Part shown: positions 44,012 to 55,234 of the stretch, in pieces | How positions within the stretch are numbered: position 1 is the first letter of the stretch | Layout: each line of letters opens with the position of its first letter | Source: Bacillota bacterium | GTDB taxonomy: Bacteria; Bacillota; Limnochordia; Limnochordales; Limnochordaceae | DNA: 64,000 nt | Assembly: GCA_017577405.1 (NCBI GenBank) | Contig: PIUA01000023.1 | Coordinates: 124,001-188,000 of the forward strand | Reading direction: 5' to 3' | The notes under the pieces: generated by a model | What the model saw: the letters and a program-made list of their open reading frames with translations, nothing else | Told to the model about the DNA's origin: nothing | The model's database searches: none | Position numbers and translations under genes: made by a program

Positions 44012-44797
44012 ATGGACCTAGGGCTTCAGGGACGGAAGGGTGTGGTGCTGGCTGCCAGCCGGGGGTTGGGGCGGGCCATCGCCATGGAGCTGGCCCGGGA
44101 GGGGGCGGACCTGGCCATCGCGAGCCGGGATGAGCAGCGCATCGCGGAGGCGGCCGACCTGATCGCGGCCGAAACGGGCTGCCGGCCCCTCCACCGGGCG
44201 GTGGACGTCACCCAGAAGGAGGCCCTGGAGGCCTTCATCCGGGAGTCGGCCGAGGCCCTTGGGGGGCTCCACCTCCTGGTCTGCAACGCGGGCGGGCCGC
44301 CCGCCGGCCGGTTCGACCAGTTGGACGACGGGGCGTGGGAGCACGCCTTCCAGCTCAACCTGATGAGCGTGGTCCGGGCCATCCGGGCGGCCCGGCCCTA
44401 CCTGGAGGCCGAGGGCGGCGCCATCGCCATCGTCACCTCCATGTCGGTGAAACAGCCCCTGCCCGGGCTGATCCTCTCCAACGCCTTCCGGCCGGCGGTG
44501 GCCGGGCTGGCCAAGACCCTCTCCCAGGAGCTGGCGCCCCGGATCCGGATCAACTGCCTGGCTCCGGGCCGGCTGGACACCGAACGGGTCCAGGAGCTGG
44601 ACCAGATCAAGGCCGAGCAGGCGGGCACGTCGGTGGAGGCGGTCCGGGCACAGTCGGCGTCGGCCATCCCCCTGGGCCGCTACGGGGATCCGGCCGAACT
44701 GGGGCGGGTGGCCGCCTTCCTGCTGTCCGACGCGGCTAGCTACATCACCGGCCAGACCATCCTCGTCGACGGCGGGCTGGCCGTCCCCCTGGCCTGA
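44012..44797 (+). CDS. Atypical short-chain dehydrogenase/reductase-like protein
   Basis: A 261-residue Rossmann protein resembling 3-oxoacyl-ACP reductase, but with altered motifs. The cofactor motif reads LAASRGLGRAIAME rather than TGxxxGxG. The NAGG motif is kept, and after TSMSVKQ the usual YxxxK is replaced by ILSNAFRPAVAG. This matches a known SDR subgroup without the standard tetrad, so its reaction is unclear. ATG 44012 follows GGAAGGAGGA. Confidence 0.8.
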   Translation: MDLGLQGRKGVVLAASRGLGRAIAMELAREGADLAIASRDEQRIAEAADLIAAETGCRPLHRAVDVTQKEALEAFIRESAEALGGLHLLVCNAGGPPAGRFDQLDDGAWEHAFQLNLMSVVRAIRAARPYLEAEGGAIAIVTSMSVKQPLPGLILSNAFRPAVAGLAKTLSQELAPRIRINCLAPGRLDTERVQELDQIKAEQAGTSVEAVRAQSASAIPLGRYGDPAELGRVAAFLLSDAASYITGQTILVDGGLAVPLA

Positions 44798-44857
44798 GCC
44801 AGGGTCGGCTGGGGCACGGCAGCCCGGCAAGGAGGCGTCGTCCTGGAACGGCTCGAT

Positions 44858-45652
44858 GTGGGTGATCTTCGGCTCGCCTTCCGCCAGGAAGGGGAGGGCG
44901 AGCCCGTCCTCTGGGTGCCTCCCTTGGGGGGCACCCATGCGGCCTTCAACCACCTGCGGCGGGCCATGCCCCCGTGCCGGGCCATTCTCTACGATCCCCG
45001 GGGCCTGGGGGCCAGCGACCGGCCCCCGGACGGCTACACGGTGGAGGACGCGGCCGCCGATGCCTGGCGGCTGCTGGACGGCCTGGGTGTCGCCCGGGCG
45101 GTCCTGGTGGGGGTCTCCTGGGGCGGCACGGTGGTCCAGGCCATGGCCCACCAAGCGCCCCAGCGGGTCCGGGGGCTGCTCTTGATCTCCACGTGGCTCG
45201 CGCCCGACCCCCACCGGAATGAACTCTTGCGTCTCTGGGGCGAGTTGTACGGACGCGTTTCGTTGGAACTCTTCTACCGGGAGGTCCATCTCTGGACCTT
45301 CCCTCCCGGCTTCTACCGGTCGGCGCCCGGGGCCATCGGGCGGTTCCAGCAGGGATTGGCCCGCTCCCGGGGCCATCCCCACCCGGAGGTCTTCCGGGCC
45401 CTGGTCCGGTCGGCCCTCGCCTTCGACGGACGGGGTCGCCTCGATGATCTGGCCGTGCCGGCATGGGTCTTGGTGGGGAGTGAAGATCGGGTGACGCCGC
45501 CCGACGAAGGGGCCCGCCTGGCCGGGGCCATCCCTGGAGCCCGGCTCCGGGTGGTGCCTGGCCGGGGCCATGGGCTGCTCTGGGAGGCGCCGGAGGAGCC
45601 GGTGAGGGCGCTGGGGGACCTTTTGGAGCGTTTGGAGGTGAGCGGCGGGTGA
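44858..45652 (+). CDS. Alpha/beta-hydrolase
   Basis: A 264-residue hydrolase. The nucleophile elbow GVSWGG is near residue 89, the acid in VLVGSEDRVTP near 206 and the His in GRGHGLLWEAP near 234. The substrate is unknown; it resembles the 3-oxoadipate enol-lactonase/esterase class. The GTG 44858 start is uncertain. The AAGGAGG site (44829-44835) fits better with a CTG at 44843, adding five residues. Its stop overlaps the first M42 gene. Confidence 0.75.
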   Translation: MGDLRLAFRQEGEGEPVLWVPPLGGTHAAFNHLRRAMPPCRAILYDPRGLGASDRPPDGYTVEDAAADAWRLLDGLGVARAVLVGVSWGGTVVQAMAHQAPQRVRGLLLISTWLAPDPHRNELLRLWGELYGRVSLELFYREVHLWTFPPGFYRSAPGAIGRFQQGLARSRGHPHPEVFRALVRSALAFDGRGRLDDLAVPAWVLVGSEDRVTPPDEGARLAGAIPGARLRVVPGRGHGLLWEAPEEPVRALGDLLERLEVSGG

Positions 45653-46701
45653 CGGCAGCCCAATTCTTGGAAACCATCTCGGAGCTGCCCGGCATTTCGG
45701 GCCATGAAGGCCCGGTGGCGGCCCGGATCCGGGAGGCATGGGCTCCACTGGTTGATGAGATCCGGACGGATCCCCTGGGGAACGTCATCGCCCTGAAGGC
45801 GGGCGAGGGGCCAAAGCCCCGCCCCCGGGTGATGATCGCCACCCACATGGATGAGATCGGCTTCATGGTCCTCTCCATCGAGCAGGGGGGCTTCCTCCGG
45901 GTGGCCCCCGTGGGGGGGATCGACGTTCGGAACGTGCTCGCCCACCGGGTCCGGGTCTTGGGACGGCGGGAGCTGGTGGGGTACCTGGGCATGCTGCCGC
46001 CCCACCTGACCACCGATGAGGAGATGACCCGGCCCGTGCCCATGAAGGATCTCTTCGTAGACGTGGGCCTGCCCGAGGAGCGGGTCCGGGCCCTGGTGGA
46101 GCCGGGGGACCTGGTGGTCCGGGAGCAGCGGGCCGTCCAGCTCCTGGGCGGGCGGATGGCGGGGAAGGCCTTCGACAACCGGGCCAGTTGCGCGGCCGCG
46201 TACCACGCGCTCCAGGAGCTGGCCCGCCGGCGCCACCAGGTGGACGTGGTGGTGGTGGCCACCGTCCAGGAGGAGGTGGGCCTGCGGGGGGCGGTCACCA
46301 GCGCCTTCGGCGTCGCCCCCGATGTGGGGATTGCGGTGGACGTGGGCTTTGCCCGGCAGCCCGGGGTGGAGAAGGACCGGTCGGCCGAGCCGGGCGGAGG
46401 GCCGGCCATCGCCCTGGGCCCCAACATCCACCCCCAGGTCTACCGGTTCTTGGTGGAGCAGGCCCAGCGGGAGGACGTGCCCTACCAGGTGGAGCCCGTT
46501 CCCGGGCGGACGGGCACCGACGCGTGGGCCCTCCAGGTGGCCCGGAGCGGGGTGGCCACGGGGCTGCTCTCGGTGCCGCTCCGGTACATGCACAGCACCG
46601 TGGAGACGGTGGATGTGAAGGACATTGAGGCGACGGGGAGGCTCCTGGCCGCCGCCTTGGCCGCCATGGAGCCCGAGTGGGTAAGGGGGCTCAGCCGATG
46701 A
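45649..46701 (+). CDS. M42-family metallo-aminopeptidase (first of three)
   Basis: Dinuclear-metal aminopeptidase of 350 residues. The metal/catalytic motifs ATHMDEIG, AFDNRASC, the Glu pair in QEEVGLRG, AVDVGF and the final His in RYMHSTVE are all present. The GTG at 45649 overlaps the hydrolase stop. M42 enzymes form large tetrahedral assemblies and trim peptides in the cytoplasm. Confidence 0.9.
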   Translation: MTAAQFLETISELPGISGHEGPVAARIREAWAPLVDEIRTDPLGNVIALKAGEGPKPRPRVMIATHMDEIGFMVLSIEQGGFLRVAPVGGIDVRNVLAHRVRVLGRRELVGYLGMLPPHLTTDEEMTRPVPMKDLFVDVGLPEERVRALVEPGDLVVREQRAVQLLGGRMAGKAFDNRASCAAAYHALQELARRRHQVDVVVVATVQEEVGLRGAVTSAFGVAPDVGIAVDVGFARQPGVEKDRSAEPGGGPAIALGPNIHPQVYRFLVEQAQREDVPYQVEPVPGRTGTDAWALQVARSGVATGLLSVPLRYMHSTVETVDVKDIEATGRLLAAALAAMEPEWVRGLSR

Positions 46702-47807
46702 CCACCGCGGCCCAGGAACCATTGTGGACGCCCACAAAGGGCCAGGAGGCGCTCATCACCAGGCTCCGGCAGCTGTCGGAGCTGGATGGGGTCTCGGGCG
46801 GGGAAGGGCCGGTGCGGGAGTGGCTGCGGGCCCAGATCGAAGCCCAGCCGCCCAAGGGCCCCTTCACCGTGGAGACGGACCCCATGGGCAACCTGCTGGT
46901 CCGGGTGGGGGAGGACCGGCCCGGCCCCCGGGTGATGGTGGCCGCGCACATGGACGAGGTCGGGCTGATGATCACCGCCATCGAGGACGACGGGCTCCTG
47001 CGCTTCCGGCCCGTGGGCGGCATCGATCCCCGGATCCTCCCGGCCCAGGTGGTCCGGATCGGCCAGGGGCGGGTGCCGGGGGTGGTGGGCGGCAAGCCCA
47101 TCCATCTGCAGACCCCCGAGGAGCGGAAGAAGGCCTACCGGGTGGAGGAGCTCTACATCGACATCGGCGCCCGGAGCCGGTCGGAGGCCGAAGGTGCCGT
47201 CCAGCTGGGGGAGTACGCCACCTTCGACACTCCCTTCCAGGTGCTGGGCGAGGGCCTGGTGATGGGGAAGGCCTTGGATGACCGGGCGGGCTGTCTCATC
47301 CTCCTGGAGCTCCTGCAGGAGGAGTGGCCTGTCCCCTTCCTGGCCGCCTTCACCGTCCAGGAGGAGGTGGGCCTGCGGGGGGCCCAGGTGGCCGCCTACC
47401 GGCTCAACCCTGACGTGGCTCTGGTGCTGGAGACCACCTCCTGCGCCGACCTGCCGGGGGTGCCGCCGGCCAAGCAGGTCACCCGGTTGGGGGCGGGGCC
47501 GGCCCTCACCTTCCGGGACCGGACGAGCATCGCCGACCCCCAGCTGGTCCGGCTCCTCATTCAGGAGGCGGAGGCGGCGGGCCTCCCCTGGCAGTGGAAG
47601 CACGGGACCGCCGGCGGGAACGACGCGGGCGCCATCCAAACCCAGCGGGGCGGGGTGCGGGTGGCCAGCCTCTCCCTCCCCTGCCGGTACCTCCACCAGC
47701 CGGGGAACGTCCTCTCGGTGCGCGACTTGGAACACGGGTTGGAGCTGGCCCGGCGGGGTCTGCACGCCTGGGCCCGGGAACTGTCGAACGGAGGCGATCG
47801 CCGGTGA
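46698..47807 (+). CDS. M42-family metallo-aminopeptidase (second of three)
   Basis: A 369-residue paralogue, started inside the previous stop (ATGA). It has AAHMDEVG, ALDDRAGC, QEEVGLRG and the final YLHQPGN. At the third ligand position it has Glu (VLETTSCADLPG) where its neighbours have Asp. This variant is known in the group once annotated as endoglucanases. It probably differs in substrate preference from its neighbours. Confidence 0.9.
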   Translation: MTTAAQEPLWTPTKGQEALITRLRQLSELDGVSGGEGPVREWLRAQIEAQPPKGPFTVETDPMGNLLVRVGEDRPGPRVMVAAHMDEVGLMITAIEDDGLLRFRPVGGIDPRILPAQVVRIGQGRVPGVVGGKPIHLQTPEERKKAYRVEELYIDIGARSRSEAEGAVQLGEYATFDTPFQVLGEGLVMGKALDDRAGCLILLELLQEEWPVPFLAAFTVQEEVGLRGAQVAAYRLNPDVALVLETTSCADLPGVPPAKQVTRLGAGPALTFRDRTSIADPQLVRLLIQEAEAAGLPWQWKHGTAGGNDAGAIQTQRGGVRVASLSLPCRYLHQPGNVLSVRDLEHGLELARRGLHAWARELSNGGDRR

Positions 47808-48805
47808 AGGAGATCTTTCGCAGGTTGAGCGAGGCCATGGGGCCCGCCGGGGCCGAGGAAGGGGTGCGGAAGGTCCTGGAGGAGGAGCTGGAGGGCGTCG
47901 TCGACCGGCTGGAGACCGACGCCCTGGGCAACCTCTATGCCATCCGGGAGCCCGAGGGCGAGGGCGGGCTCACCGTCCTCTTGGATGCCCACATGGATGA
48001 GATTGGCCTGGTGGTGACCTACGTGGAGGAAGAGGGGTTCCTCCGGGTGGCGCCCATCGGGGGTGTCTCTCCCCAGGTGGCCCTGGGGCAGCGGGTCCGG
48101 TTCCTGGGCGGCGCGGAGGGAGTGGTGGCCGCCGACCACCTGGACGACCCCAAGGAGCTGGCCATGAAGCACCTCCTGGTCGATATCGGCGCGGCCAGCC
48201 GGGAGGAGGCCCTGGCCCGGGTCCAGATCGGTGAGGCGGGGGTCTTCGTCCGTCCCGTGGTGGAGGCAGGCGAGCACCGCCTCATCGCCAAGGCGGCCGA
48301 CAACCGGGCAGGCTGCGCGGTGCTGGTGGAGGTCCTGAAGGGGTTGAAGGCGTCGCCCCACCGGGTGGTGGCCGTCTTCGCCGTGCAGGAAGAGGTGGGC
48401 CTGCGAGGCGCAGGGCCGGCCGCCTACCGGGTGGACCCGGACCTGGCCATCGCCATCGATGTCACCCTCACGGGGGACACGCCTGAGGCCCCCAAGATGG
48501 CCGTCGAGCTGGGGAAGGGGCCGGCGATTAAGGCGATGGACCGGAGCGTGATCGCCCACCCGGCCGTCCGCCGGCTGCTGGCCGAGACCGCCCGGGATGC
48601 GGGCATCCCCTACCAGATGGAGGTGCTCACCCGGGGCGGCACCGACGCGGGCGCCATCCACCTGAGCCGGGAGGGGGTGCCCACCGGGGCCGTCTCCATC
48701 CCCTGCCGGTACGTCCACACGCCCTCGGAGATGGTGGACCTGCGGGATATGGCTGGTGCCCGGGACCTGCTGGTGGCTCTGCTCCAGCGGCCCATCACCC
48801 TCTAG
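47804..48805 (+). CDS. M42-family metallo-aminopeptidase (third of three)
   Basis: A 333-residue paralogue with DAHMDEIG, AADNRAGC, QEEVGLRG, AIDVTLTGD and YVHTPSE, so all ligands are intact. GTG 47804 overlaps the previous stop and has GGAGG upstream. It ends the hydrolase/peptidase operon; a GC-rich hairpin follows. Confidence 0.9.
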   Translation: MKEIFRRLSEAMGPAGAEEGVRKVLEEELEGVVDRLETDALGNLYAIREPEGEGGLTVLLDAHMDEIGLVVTYVEEEGFLRVAPIGGVSPQVALGQRVRFLGGAEGVVAADHLDDPKELAMKHLLVDIGAASREEALARVQIGEAGVFVRPVVEAGEHRLIAKAADNRAGCAVLVEVLKGLKASPHRVVAVFAVQEEVGLRGAGPAAYRVDPDLAIAIDVTLTGDTPEAPKMAVELGKGPAIKAMDRSVIAHPAVRRLLAETARDAGIPYQMEVLTRGGTDAGAIHLSREGVPTGAVSIPCRYVHTPSEMVDLRDMAGARDLLVALLQRPITL

Positions 48806-48813
48806 CAGGCCCC

Positions 48814-48835
48814 GGCCCCGGCTTCGGCCGGGGCC
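48814..48835 (+). terminator. Hairpin after the M42 operon
   Basis: A perfect 9-bp stem (48814-48822 with 48827-48835) with a TTCG loop, nine bases after the stop. There is no U-tract, so termination is not certain. Confidence 0.55.
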
Positions 48836-49333
48836 AGGGCCCGCCCCGTAGTCCCTCCGCGCCCCTCCCGTCGGGCGGGGTGTCCCTCGGCCGCCCCAAC
48901 CCCCCGGGCCCACGCCAGGGGCATCTGCCGCTTCTGGGACACCCGGGCCGGTCCAAGAAAGGGAGGATCGGGCCATGGAGGATCCCGGCCCTCCCGCCGA
49001 TACCATTCCATTGGATCAAGGGCAGCACCGCACCTTGGAGAGAGCGAGCGGACCAGTCGCCGGCAGGTGAACCGCCGCCCGGCCGTCTTGCCGCCTTCTT
49101 CCCCCATGTCGGGCCCAACCCGGCAGCGCGTCGCGCCGTACGCCCTGTCTCGTTCCAACCGAGCGCACCTGTCCGATTGGCTTCCCATCGCCCCGTTCGG
49201 CCACCCTCGGATCCGGCGGGCCCGCCCTGGTCGGCCGGTCCACGCCCTGGGCCCATGTCTTGCAGGTTGACGCGCTCCGGAGGGACCCCCGTCGGTGTCC
49301 TCTCCCGGGCGGACAAGGAGGGTGAGAACCTCT
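48836..49333 (+). promoter_or_regulatory. Leader region of the first chemoreceptor gene, no gene seen
   Basis: About 500 bp without a supported gene. GCCGATAC at 48996-49003 resembles the -10 of motility (sigma-28) promoters but lacks a matching -35. A TTGACG at about 49267 has no -10 partner. The only clear signal is AAGGAGGG before the GTG at 49334. Nothing else is recognised. Confidence 0.3.
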
Positions 49334-50596
49334 GTGATCAAAGCCTTTCACAATCTCCCCGTGCGGGCCAAGATGGTGCTCACGGCCATGGCCCACGTGG
49401 GCCTGTTCACGCTGGTGAGCCTCCTCGCGGTTTCGGGGCTGAGCCGCACCCACATCGTCGTCGCCGGCCTGGCCAGCTCCGGGCTCAGCCTCATTTTCCA
49501 CCTGCTGGCGGCCCGGGACATCGTCCGCCCGTTGGTGACCGTTCGGGATCAGCTCCAGGCCCTGGCGGCCGGCGGGGCGGACCTCACCCGGCGTCTGGCG
49601 GTTCCCTCCCAGGACGAGCTGGGCCAGCTGGCCGCCCGGTTCAACGCCTTCGTCGACACCTTGCAGGCGCTCATCATCCAGATCCGGGATTTGGCCGACC
49701 AGGTGGCGGCCTCCTCCGATGAGCTGGCCGCCTCGGCCGATGAGGTGGGCCGGGCGGTCCAGCAGGTGGCGGCCAGCGTCGATCAGATCGCCCACGGGGG
49801 CCAGCAGCAGGCCCAGGCGGCCGCGCGGGCTTCGGAGCTGGCCAACCGGATGGGCGGGCGGGTGCAGCAGGTGGCCGCGGCGGCCCAGGCCCTGGCCGAT
49901 GGGGCCCAGCGGGCCGCCCAGGAGGCGGACACGGGCCGTCAGGCGGTGGAGACCATCGTGGCCCGGATGGAGGAGATCAAGGCGGCGGCCGACCGCGCTG
50001 GCCAGGCGATGGAAGCCCTGGGCCAGCAGTCCCAAGCGATCGGCCGCATCGTCGATGCCATCACCCAGATCGCCAGCCAGACCAACCTCCTGGCCCTGAA
50101 CGCGGCCATTGAAGCGGCCCGGGCCGGCGAGCACGGCCGGGGCTTCGCCGTGGTGGCCACCGAGGTCCGGAAGCTGGCCCAGGAGTCGGAGGAGGCGGCC
50201 AAGGAGATCACCCAGCTCATCGACCAGATCCGCCAGCATGTGGCCGTGGCCGTTGCGGATGCCGGCACCGTCCTGACCGCGGTGGAGGAGGGGATCCGGG
50301 AGGTCACGGGGTCGGGCCAGGTCTTTGCCCGGATCCTTCAGAGTGTGGAAGAGACCGCCCGGGAGATTCAGGAGATCGGCACCGCCTCGGAGGCGATGGC
50401 GGCCGGCACCGACCGGGCGGTGGAGGCGGTGACCGAGATCGTCTCCATCACCGAGGAGAGCGCCGCCATGACCCAGGAGGTGGCGTCGGCCACCCAGGAG
50501 CAGGCGGCGGCGGTGGACGAGATCTCCCGGGCCACCGCCCAGCTGGCCGGGCTGGCCCAGAACCTGAAGCGCCTGGTCGACACCTTCAAGACCTGA
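49334..50596 (+). CDS. Methyl-accepting chemotaxis protein lacking a periplasmic sensor domain
   Basis: A 420-residue chemoreceptor. Two membrane helices (about 12-30 and 37-55) are separated by only a few residues. A HAMP segment ([20 protein letters not shown]) and a long cytoplasmic coiled coil follow, with the conserved tip [27 protein letters not shown] (about 253). GTG 49334 follows AAGGAGGG. Closely related over the signalling half to the next gene, from which it differs by absence of the ligand domain. Confidence 0.9.
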   Translation: MIKAFHNLPVRAKMVLTAMAHVGLFTLVSLLAVSGLSRTHIVVAGLASSGLSLIFHLLAARDIVRPLVTVRDQLQALAAGGADLTRRLAVPSQDELGQLAARFNAFVDTLQALIIQIRDLADQVAASSDELAASADEVGRAVQQVAASVDQIAHGGQQQAQAAARASELANRMGGRVQQVAAAAQALADGAQRAAQEADTGRQAVETIVARMEEIKAAADRAGQAMEALGQQSQAIGRIVDAITQIASQTNLLALNAAIEAARAGEHGRGFAVVATEVRKLAQESEEAAKEITQLIDQIRQHVAVAVADAGTVLTAVEEGIREVTGSGQVFARILQSVEETAREIQEIGTASEAMAAGTDRAVEAVTEIVSITEESAAMTQEVASATQEQAAAVDEISRATAQLAGLAQNLKRLVDTFKT

Positions 50597-50649
50597 ACCC
50601 CCAACAACCTGAGCCCAACAGCATGCGCCCCCAGGCATCCACGCCCCAG

Positions 50650-50674
50650 GGCCCTGGCTTGGTCCAGGGCCTTT
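50650..50674 (+). terminator. Terminator between the two chemoreceptor genes
   Basis: An 8-bp stem (50650-50657 with 50664-50671), a 6-base loop and TTT. It indicates separate transcription of the two receptors. Confidence 0.7.
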
Positions 50675-50706
50675 CCGCGTCCGCTTCGTTTGGGAAGAGA
50701 GGCTAT

Positions 50707-50731
50707 TCAAGTTGTCGTGTCTTGTCGATAA
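50707..50731 (+). promoter_or_regulatory. Possible sigma-28-type promoter of the second chemoreceptor
   Basis: GTCGATAA (50724-50731) differs by one base from the FliA/SigD -10 GCCGATAA, and TCAAG at 50707-50711 resembles its -35. The spacing is two bases shorter than usual. The following gene is chemotactic, which fits. Confidence 0.4.
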
Positions 50732-50839
50732 GGTGAAACGTGGGGGATCGTTTGGAGCCGAACCACGACGGGCGCGGAGGAGGGATGGATGCGGCGGCCC
50801 TTCCGAGATCCCCTGACCGGCAGACGCCACAGGAGGTAG

Positions 50840-52567
<1,728 letters not shown>

Positions 52568-52637
52568 GGGCGAGCCAGCCGGAGGCGCCCGATGGATCCC
52601 ATTCGGCGCCGCACCTCCGGCCTCCCCTGGGAGCGAA

Positions 52638-52663
52638 CGCCCCGCACCACCCGGTGCGGGGCG
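52638..52663. terminator. Bidirectional hairpin between receptor and hemL
   Basis: A perfect 11-bp stem (52638-52648 with 52653-52663) with an ACCC loop lies between two convergent genes. GAACG/CGTTC may extend it. No long T-run on either strand. Confidence 0.7.
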
Positions 52664-52698
52664 CCAGCGTTCAGGACGGCCCTCGCCGGCGGGGGGGA

Positions 52699-54006
52699 TC
52701 ACGCCACCAGAGTGGCCAAGGCCTCCTCCGCGGCCGCGATGGTCTGCTCCACGTCTTCCTCGGTGTGGGCGGCGGTGACGTACCAGACCTCGTAGGGGGA
52801 GGGGGGCAGGTGGATCCCCCGCTCGAGCATGGCCCGGAAAAAGCGGGCGAAACGCTCGGTGTCGGCCCGCTCGCAGCCGGCGAAGTCCTCCACCGGCTGG
52901 TCGGTGAAGTAGGGGGCGACGCCACCACCCATCTGGTTCACCTGGAGGGGGATCCCCACCCGGGCCGCCGCCTCCCGCAGACCCTCCGCCAGGCGCCGGC
53001 CCAGAGCCTCCAGGCGCTGGTAGAGTCCGGGCTCCCGGAGCGCGTCCAGGCAGGCGGCCCCCGCGGCCATGGAGAGGGGGTGGCCTGCCCAGGTGCCGTC
53101 CTGATAGACGGGCCCCAAGGGCGCGACCAGCTCCATGATCTCCGCCCGGCCGCCGTAGGCGCCGATGGGCAGGCCGCCGCCGATGATCTTGCCCAAGATC
53201 GTCAGGTCCGCCTCCACCCCGTACAGATCCTGCACCGACCCGTAGCGGTAGCGGAAGCCGGTGAGCACCTCATCGAAGATGACCAGAGCCCCCGCCGCCC
53301 GGGCCCGTTCCACCATCCCCTCAAGAAAGCCCGGCTTGGGGGGCACCAGGCCGAAGTTGCCCACGATGGGCTCCACCAGCACCGCCGCCACCTGGTCCCC
53401 CTGGGCCGCCAGCACCCGGTCCAAGGGCTCCAGCTGGTTGTACGGCAGGCTGATCACGTCGGCCAGCACACCAGGGGTGATCCCGGCCGAGTCGGCCAGG
53501 CCCAGGGTGGAGAAGCCCGAGCCCGCAGCCACCAGCACCGGATCGGAGTGACCATGGTAGGACCCGTCGAACTTGACCAGCTTGGGCCGGCCTGTGAAGG
53601 CCCGGGCCAGGCGGATGGCCGTCATGACCGCCTCGGTGCCCGAGGCGGTGAACCGGACCTTCTCCACGGACGGAATCGCCTGGCAGAGCCGCTCGGCCAG
53701 GGCCACCTCCAAGGGGGTGGGGGTGCCGAACAGGAGACCGTCTGGGGCCGTCCGGCGGACCGCCTCCACCACCGGGTCTGGCGCGTGGCCCAGGATGATG
53801 GCGCCGTACCCGCAGACGTAGTCAATGTACCGCCGCCCGTCGGCGTCGAAGAGGGACGAGCCCTTGGCCCGGACCATGAACCGGGGGGCGCCGCCGCCGA
53901 CGGCGTCGTAGGAGCGGGAGGGCGAGTGGACGCCCCCGCTGGCCACCTTGAGGGCCCGTTGGTAGAGTTCCTCCGAACGGGGGCTTGGCGAAAGAGCGTG
54001 CGACAC
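52699..54006 (-). CDS. hemL: Glutamate-1-semialdehyde 2,1-aminomutase
   Basis: PLP enzyme making 5-aminolevulinate in the C5 haem/B12 pathway. The 435-residue length matches the family. GGVHSPSRSY is near 25, TASGTEAVMTAIRLAR near 120, VIFDEVLTGFR near 245 and the PLP lysine in LGKIIGGGLPIGAYGG near 272. The GTG at 54006 has GGAGGA eight bases upstream, better than the longer frame from ATG 54105. No other hem genes are adjacent. Confidence 0.93.
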   Translation of the reverse strand: MSHALSPSPRSEELYQRALKVASGGVHSPSRSYDAVGGGAPRFMVRAKGSSLFDADGRRYIDYVCGYGAIILGHAPDPVVEAVRRTAPDGLLFGTPTPLEVALAERLCQAIPSVEKVRFTASGTEAVMTAIRLARAFTGRPKLVKFDGSYHGHSDPVLVAAGSGFSTLGLADSAGITPGVLADVISLPYNQLEPLDRVLAAQGDQVAAVLVEPIVGNFGLVPPKPGFLEGMVERARAAGALVIFDEVLTGFRYRYGSVQDLYGVEADLTILGKIIGGGLPIGAYGGRAEIMELVAPLGPVYQDGTWAGHPLSMAAGAACLDALREPGLYQRLEALGRRLAEGLREAAARVGIPLQVNQMGGGVAPYFTDQPVEDFAGCERADTERFARFFRAMLERGIHLPPSPYEVWYVTAAHTEEDVEQTIAAAEEALATLVA

Positions 54007-54382
54007 CAGCGATTCCTCCAAGAAAGACGATTGGGCGGACCCCTGCGGGCGGGGAACCAGGGCTGGAGGCCCCAGGGGCTCCCGAGCCGAAGGGGTTCGC
54101 CTCATGGACGGCCGTTCCTGCCCTGGGCGCCCCGGCGGGTAAACTGGGCCGGAGGGTGGCGGTCCAGACCCCCGCTGAGCCCCAACAGCCTGCCACCCCC
54201 ACCCATGATCCCCGCCGGGACGGGGCCAGGGCCGGGGCGGAGCGCCGGGGAAGCGGCCGGGAGGCGAGGCGGGGAAGGGAGCCAGCCTTCAAGCACGAAT
54301 GGATCGAAGACAGAGCCCGACCGCCTGGGGCCGGGGCGGCAGACGGGGGGTTGGGCCTGGGTTGGAGCAGGAGGCGACACGG
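54007..54382. promoter_or_regulatory. Divergent hemL/transaminase intergenic region
   Basis: About 375 bp of GC-rich sequence with several short inverted repeats. I find no convincing promoter hexamers, riboswitch consensus or ORF with family features. It must contain the promoters of both flanking genes. Confidence 0.3.
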
Positions 54383-55234
54383 GTGGGCGAGTGGGTCTAC
54401 CTCAACGGCACCTTTCTTCCCTACGACGAAGCCTGTCTTTCCGTTGAAGACCGGGGATTTCTCTTCGCTGACGGCATCTACGAGGTGATCGCCTTCCAGA
54501 GGGGCTGGGCCTTCCGCATGGCGGATCACCTGGAGCGGCTGGAGCGGAGCGCGGCAGCCATCCGCCTGCCCCTGCCCCGGCCCCTGGAGGATCTGGAGGC
54601 GGCGGCCAGCGCCCTCATCGCCCGGAACGGCCTGGAAGCCGACGAGGCCATCGTTTACCTCCAGGTGACCCGGGGACCGGCCCGCCGGGAGCATGCCTTC
54701 CCCCCTCGGCCGGAGCCGACGGTGCTCATGCTGGCCCGGCGGGTGCAGCCGCTGGATCGGGCCAAGCGGGAGCAGGGCGTGGCCGTCATCACCGTGCCCG
54801 ACACCCGCTGGCACTGGTGCCACGTGAAGGCCATCGGGCTCCTGCCCAACGTGCTGGCCAAGCAGCAGGCCCTGGAGGCGGGGGCCCACGAGGCCGTTTT
54901 CGTGCGGGACGGGCGGGTGACCGAGGCGAGCGCCGCCAACCTCTTCGCCGTCTTCAACGGGGTGCTCTGGACCCACCCGGCCGACCAGTGGATCCTGCCC
55001 GGCATCACCCGGAAAGTGGTCCTGGAGCTGGCCGCCCGGCTGGAGGTGCCCGTCCGGGAGGAGGCCTTCTCCGTCGAGCACTTGGCCGAGGCGACGGAGC
55101 TCTTCCTGACGGGAACCACCATCCGGGTCCTCCCCGTGGTCACTGTGGACGGGCGGCCCGTCGGCTCTGGCCGTCCCGGCCCCATCACCCGCCGGCTGGA
55201 GGAGGCGCTCAACCAGGAGATGGAGCGGCGATGA
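54383..55234 (+). CDS. dat: D-amino-acid transaminase (class IV aminotransferase)
   Basis: A 283-residue fold-type IV PLP enzyme. VEDRGFLFADGIYEVI near 20, the substrate-carboxylate trap TRGPARREHAFP near 94 (matching the Arg/His pair of D-amino acid transaminases), the PLP lysine in CHVKAIGLLPNVLAK near 145 and VTEASAANLFAV near 176 are present. It makes D-Glu or D-Ala for peptidoglycan. GTG 54383 follows GGAGG. The stop overlaps the next ATG. Confidence 0.88.
   Translation: MGEWVYLNGTFLPYDEACLSVEDRGFLFADGIYEVIAFQRGWAFRMADHLERLERSAAAIRLPLPRPLEDLEAAASALIARNGLEADEAIVYLQVTRGPARREHAFPPRPEPTVLMLARRVQPLDRAKREQGVAVITVPDTRWHWCHVKAIGLLPNVLAKQQALEAGAHEAVFVRDGRVTEASAANLFAVFNGVLWTHPADQWILPGITRKVVLELAARLEVPVREEAFSVEHLAEATELFLTGTTIRVLPVVTVDGRPVGSGRPGPITRRLEEALNQEMERR

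Noticed and set aside
48836-49333. Possible c-di-GMP riboswitch upstream of the first chemoreceptor
   Set aside because: I looked for the GEMM conserved core in the leader and did not find it.
54007-54382. Possible cobalamin or other riboswitch before hemL
   Set aside because: GC-rich inverted repeats are present but no B12-box or other known consensus could be matched.
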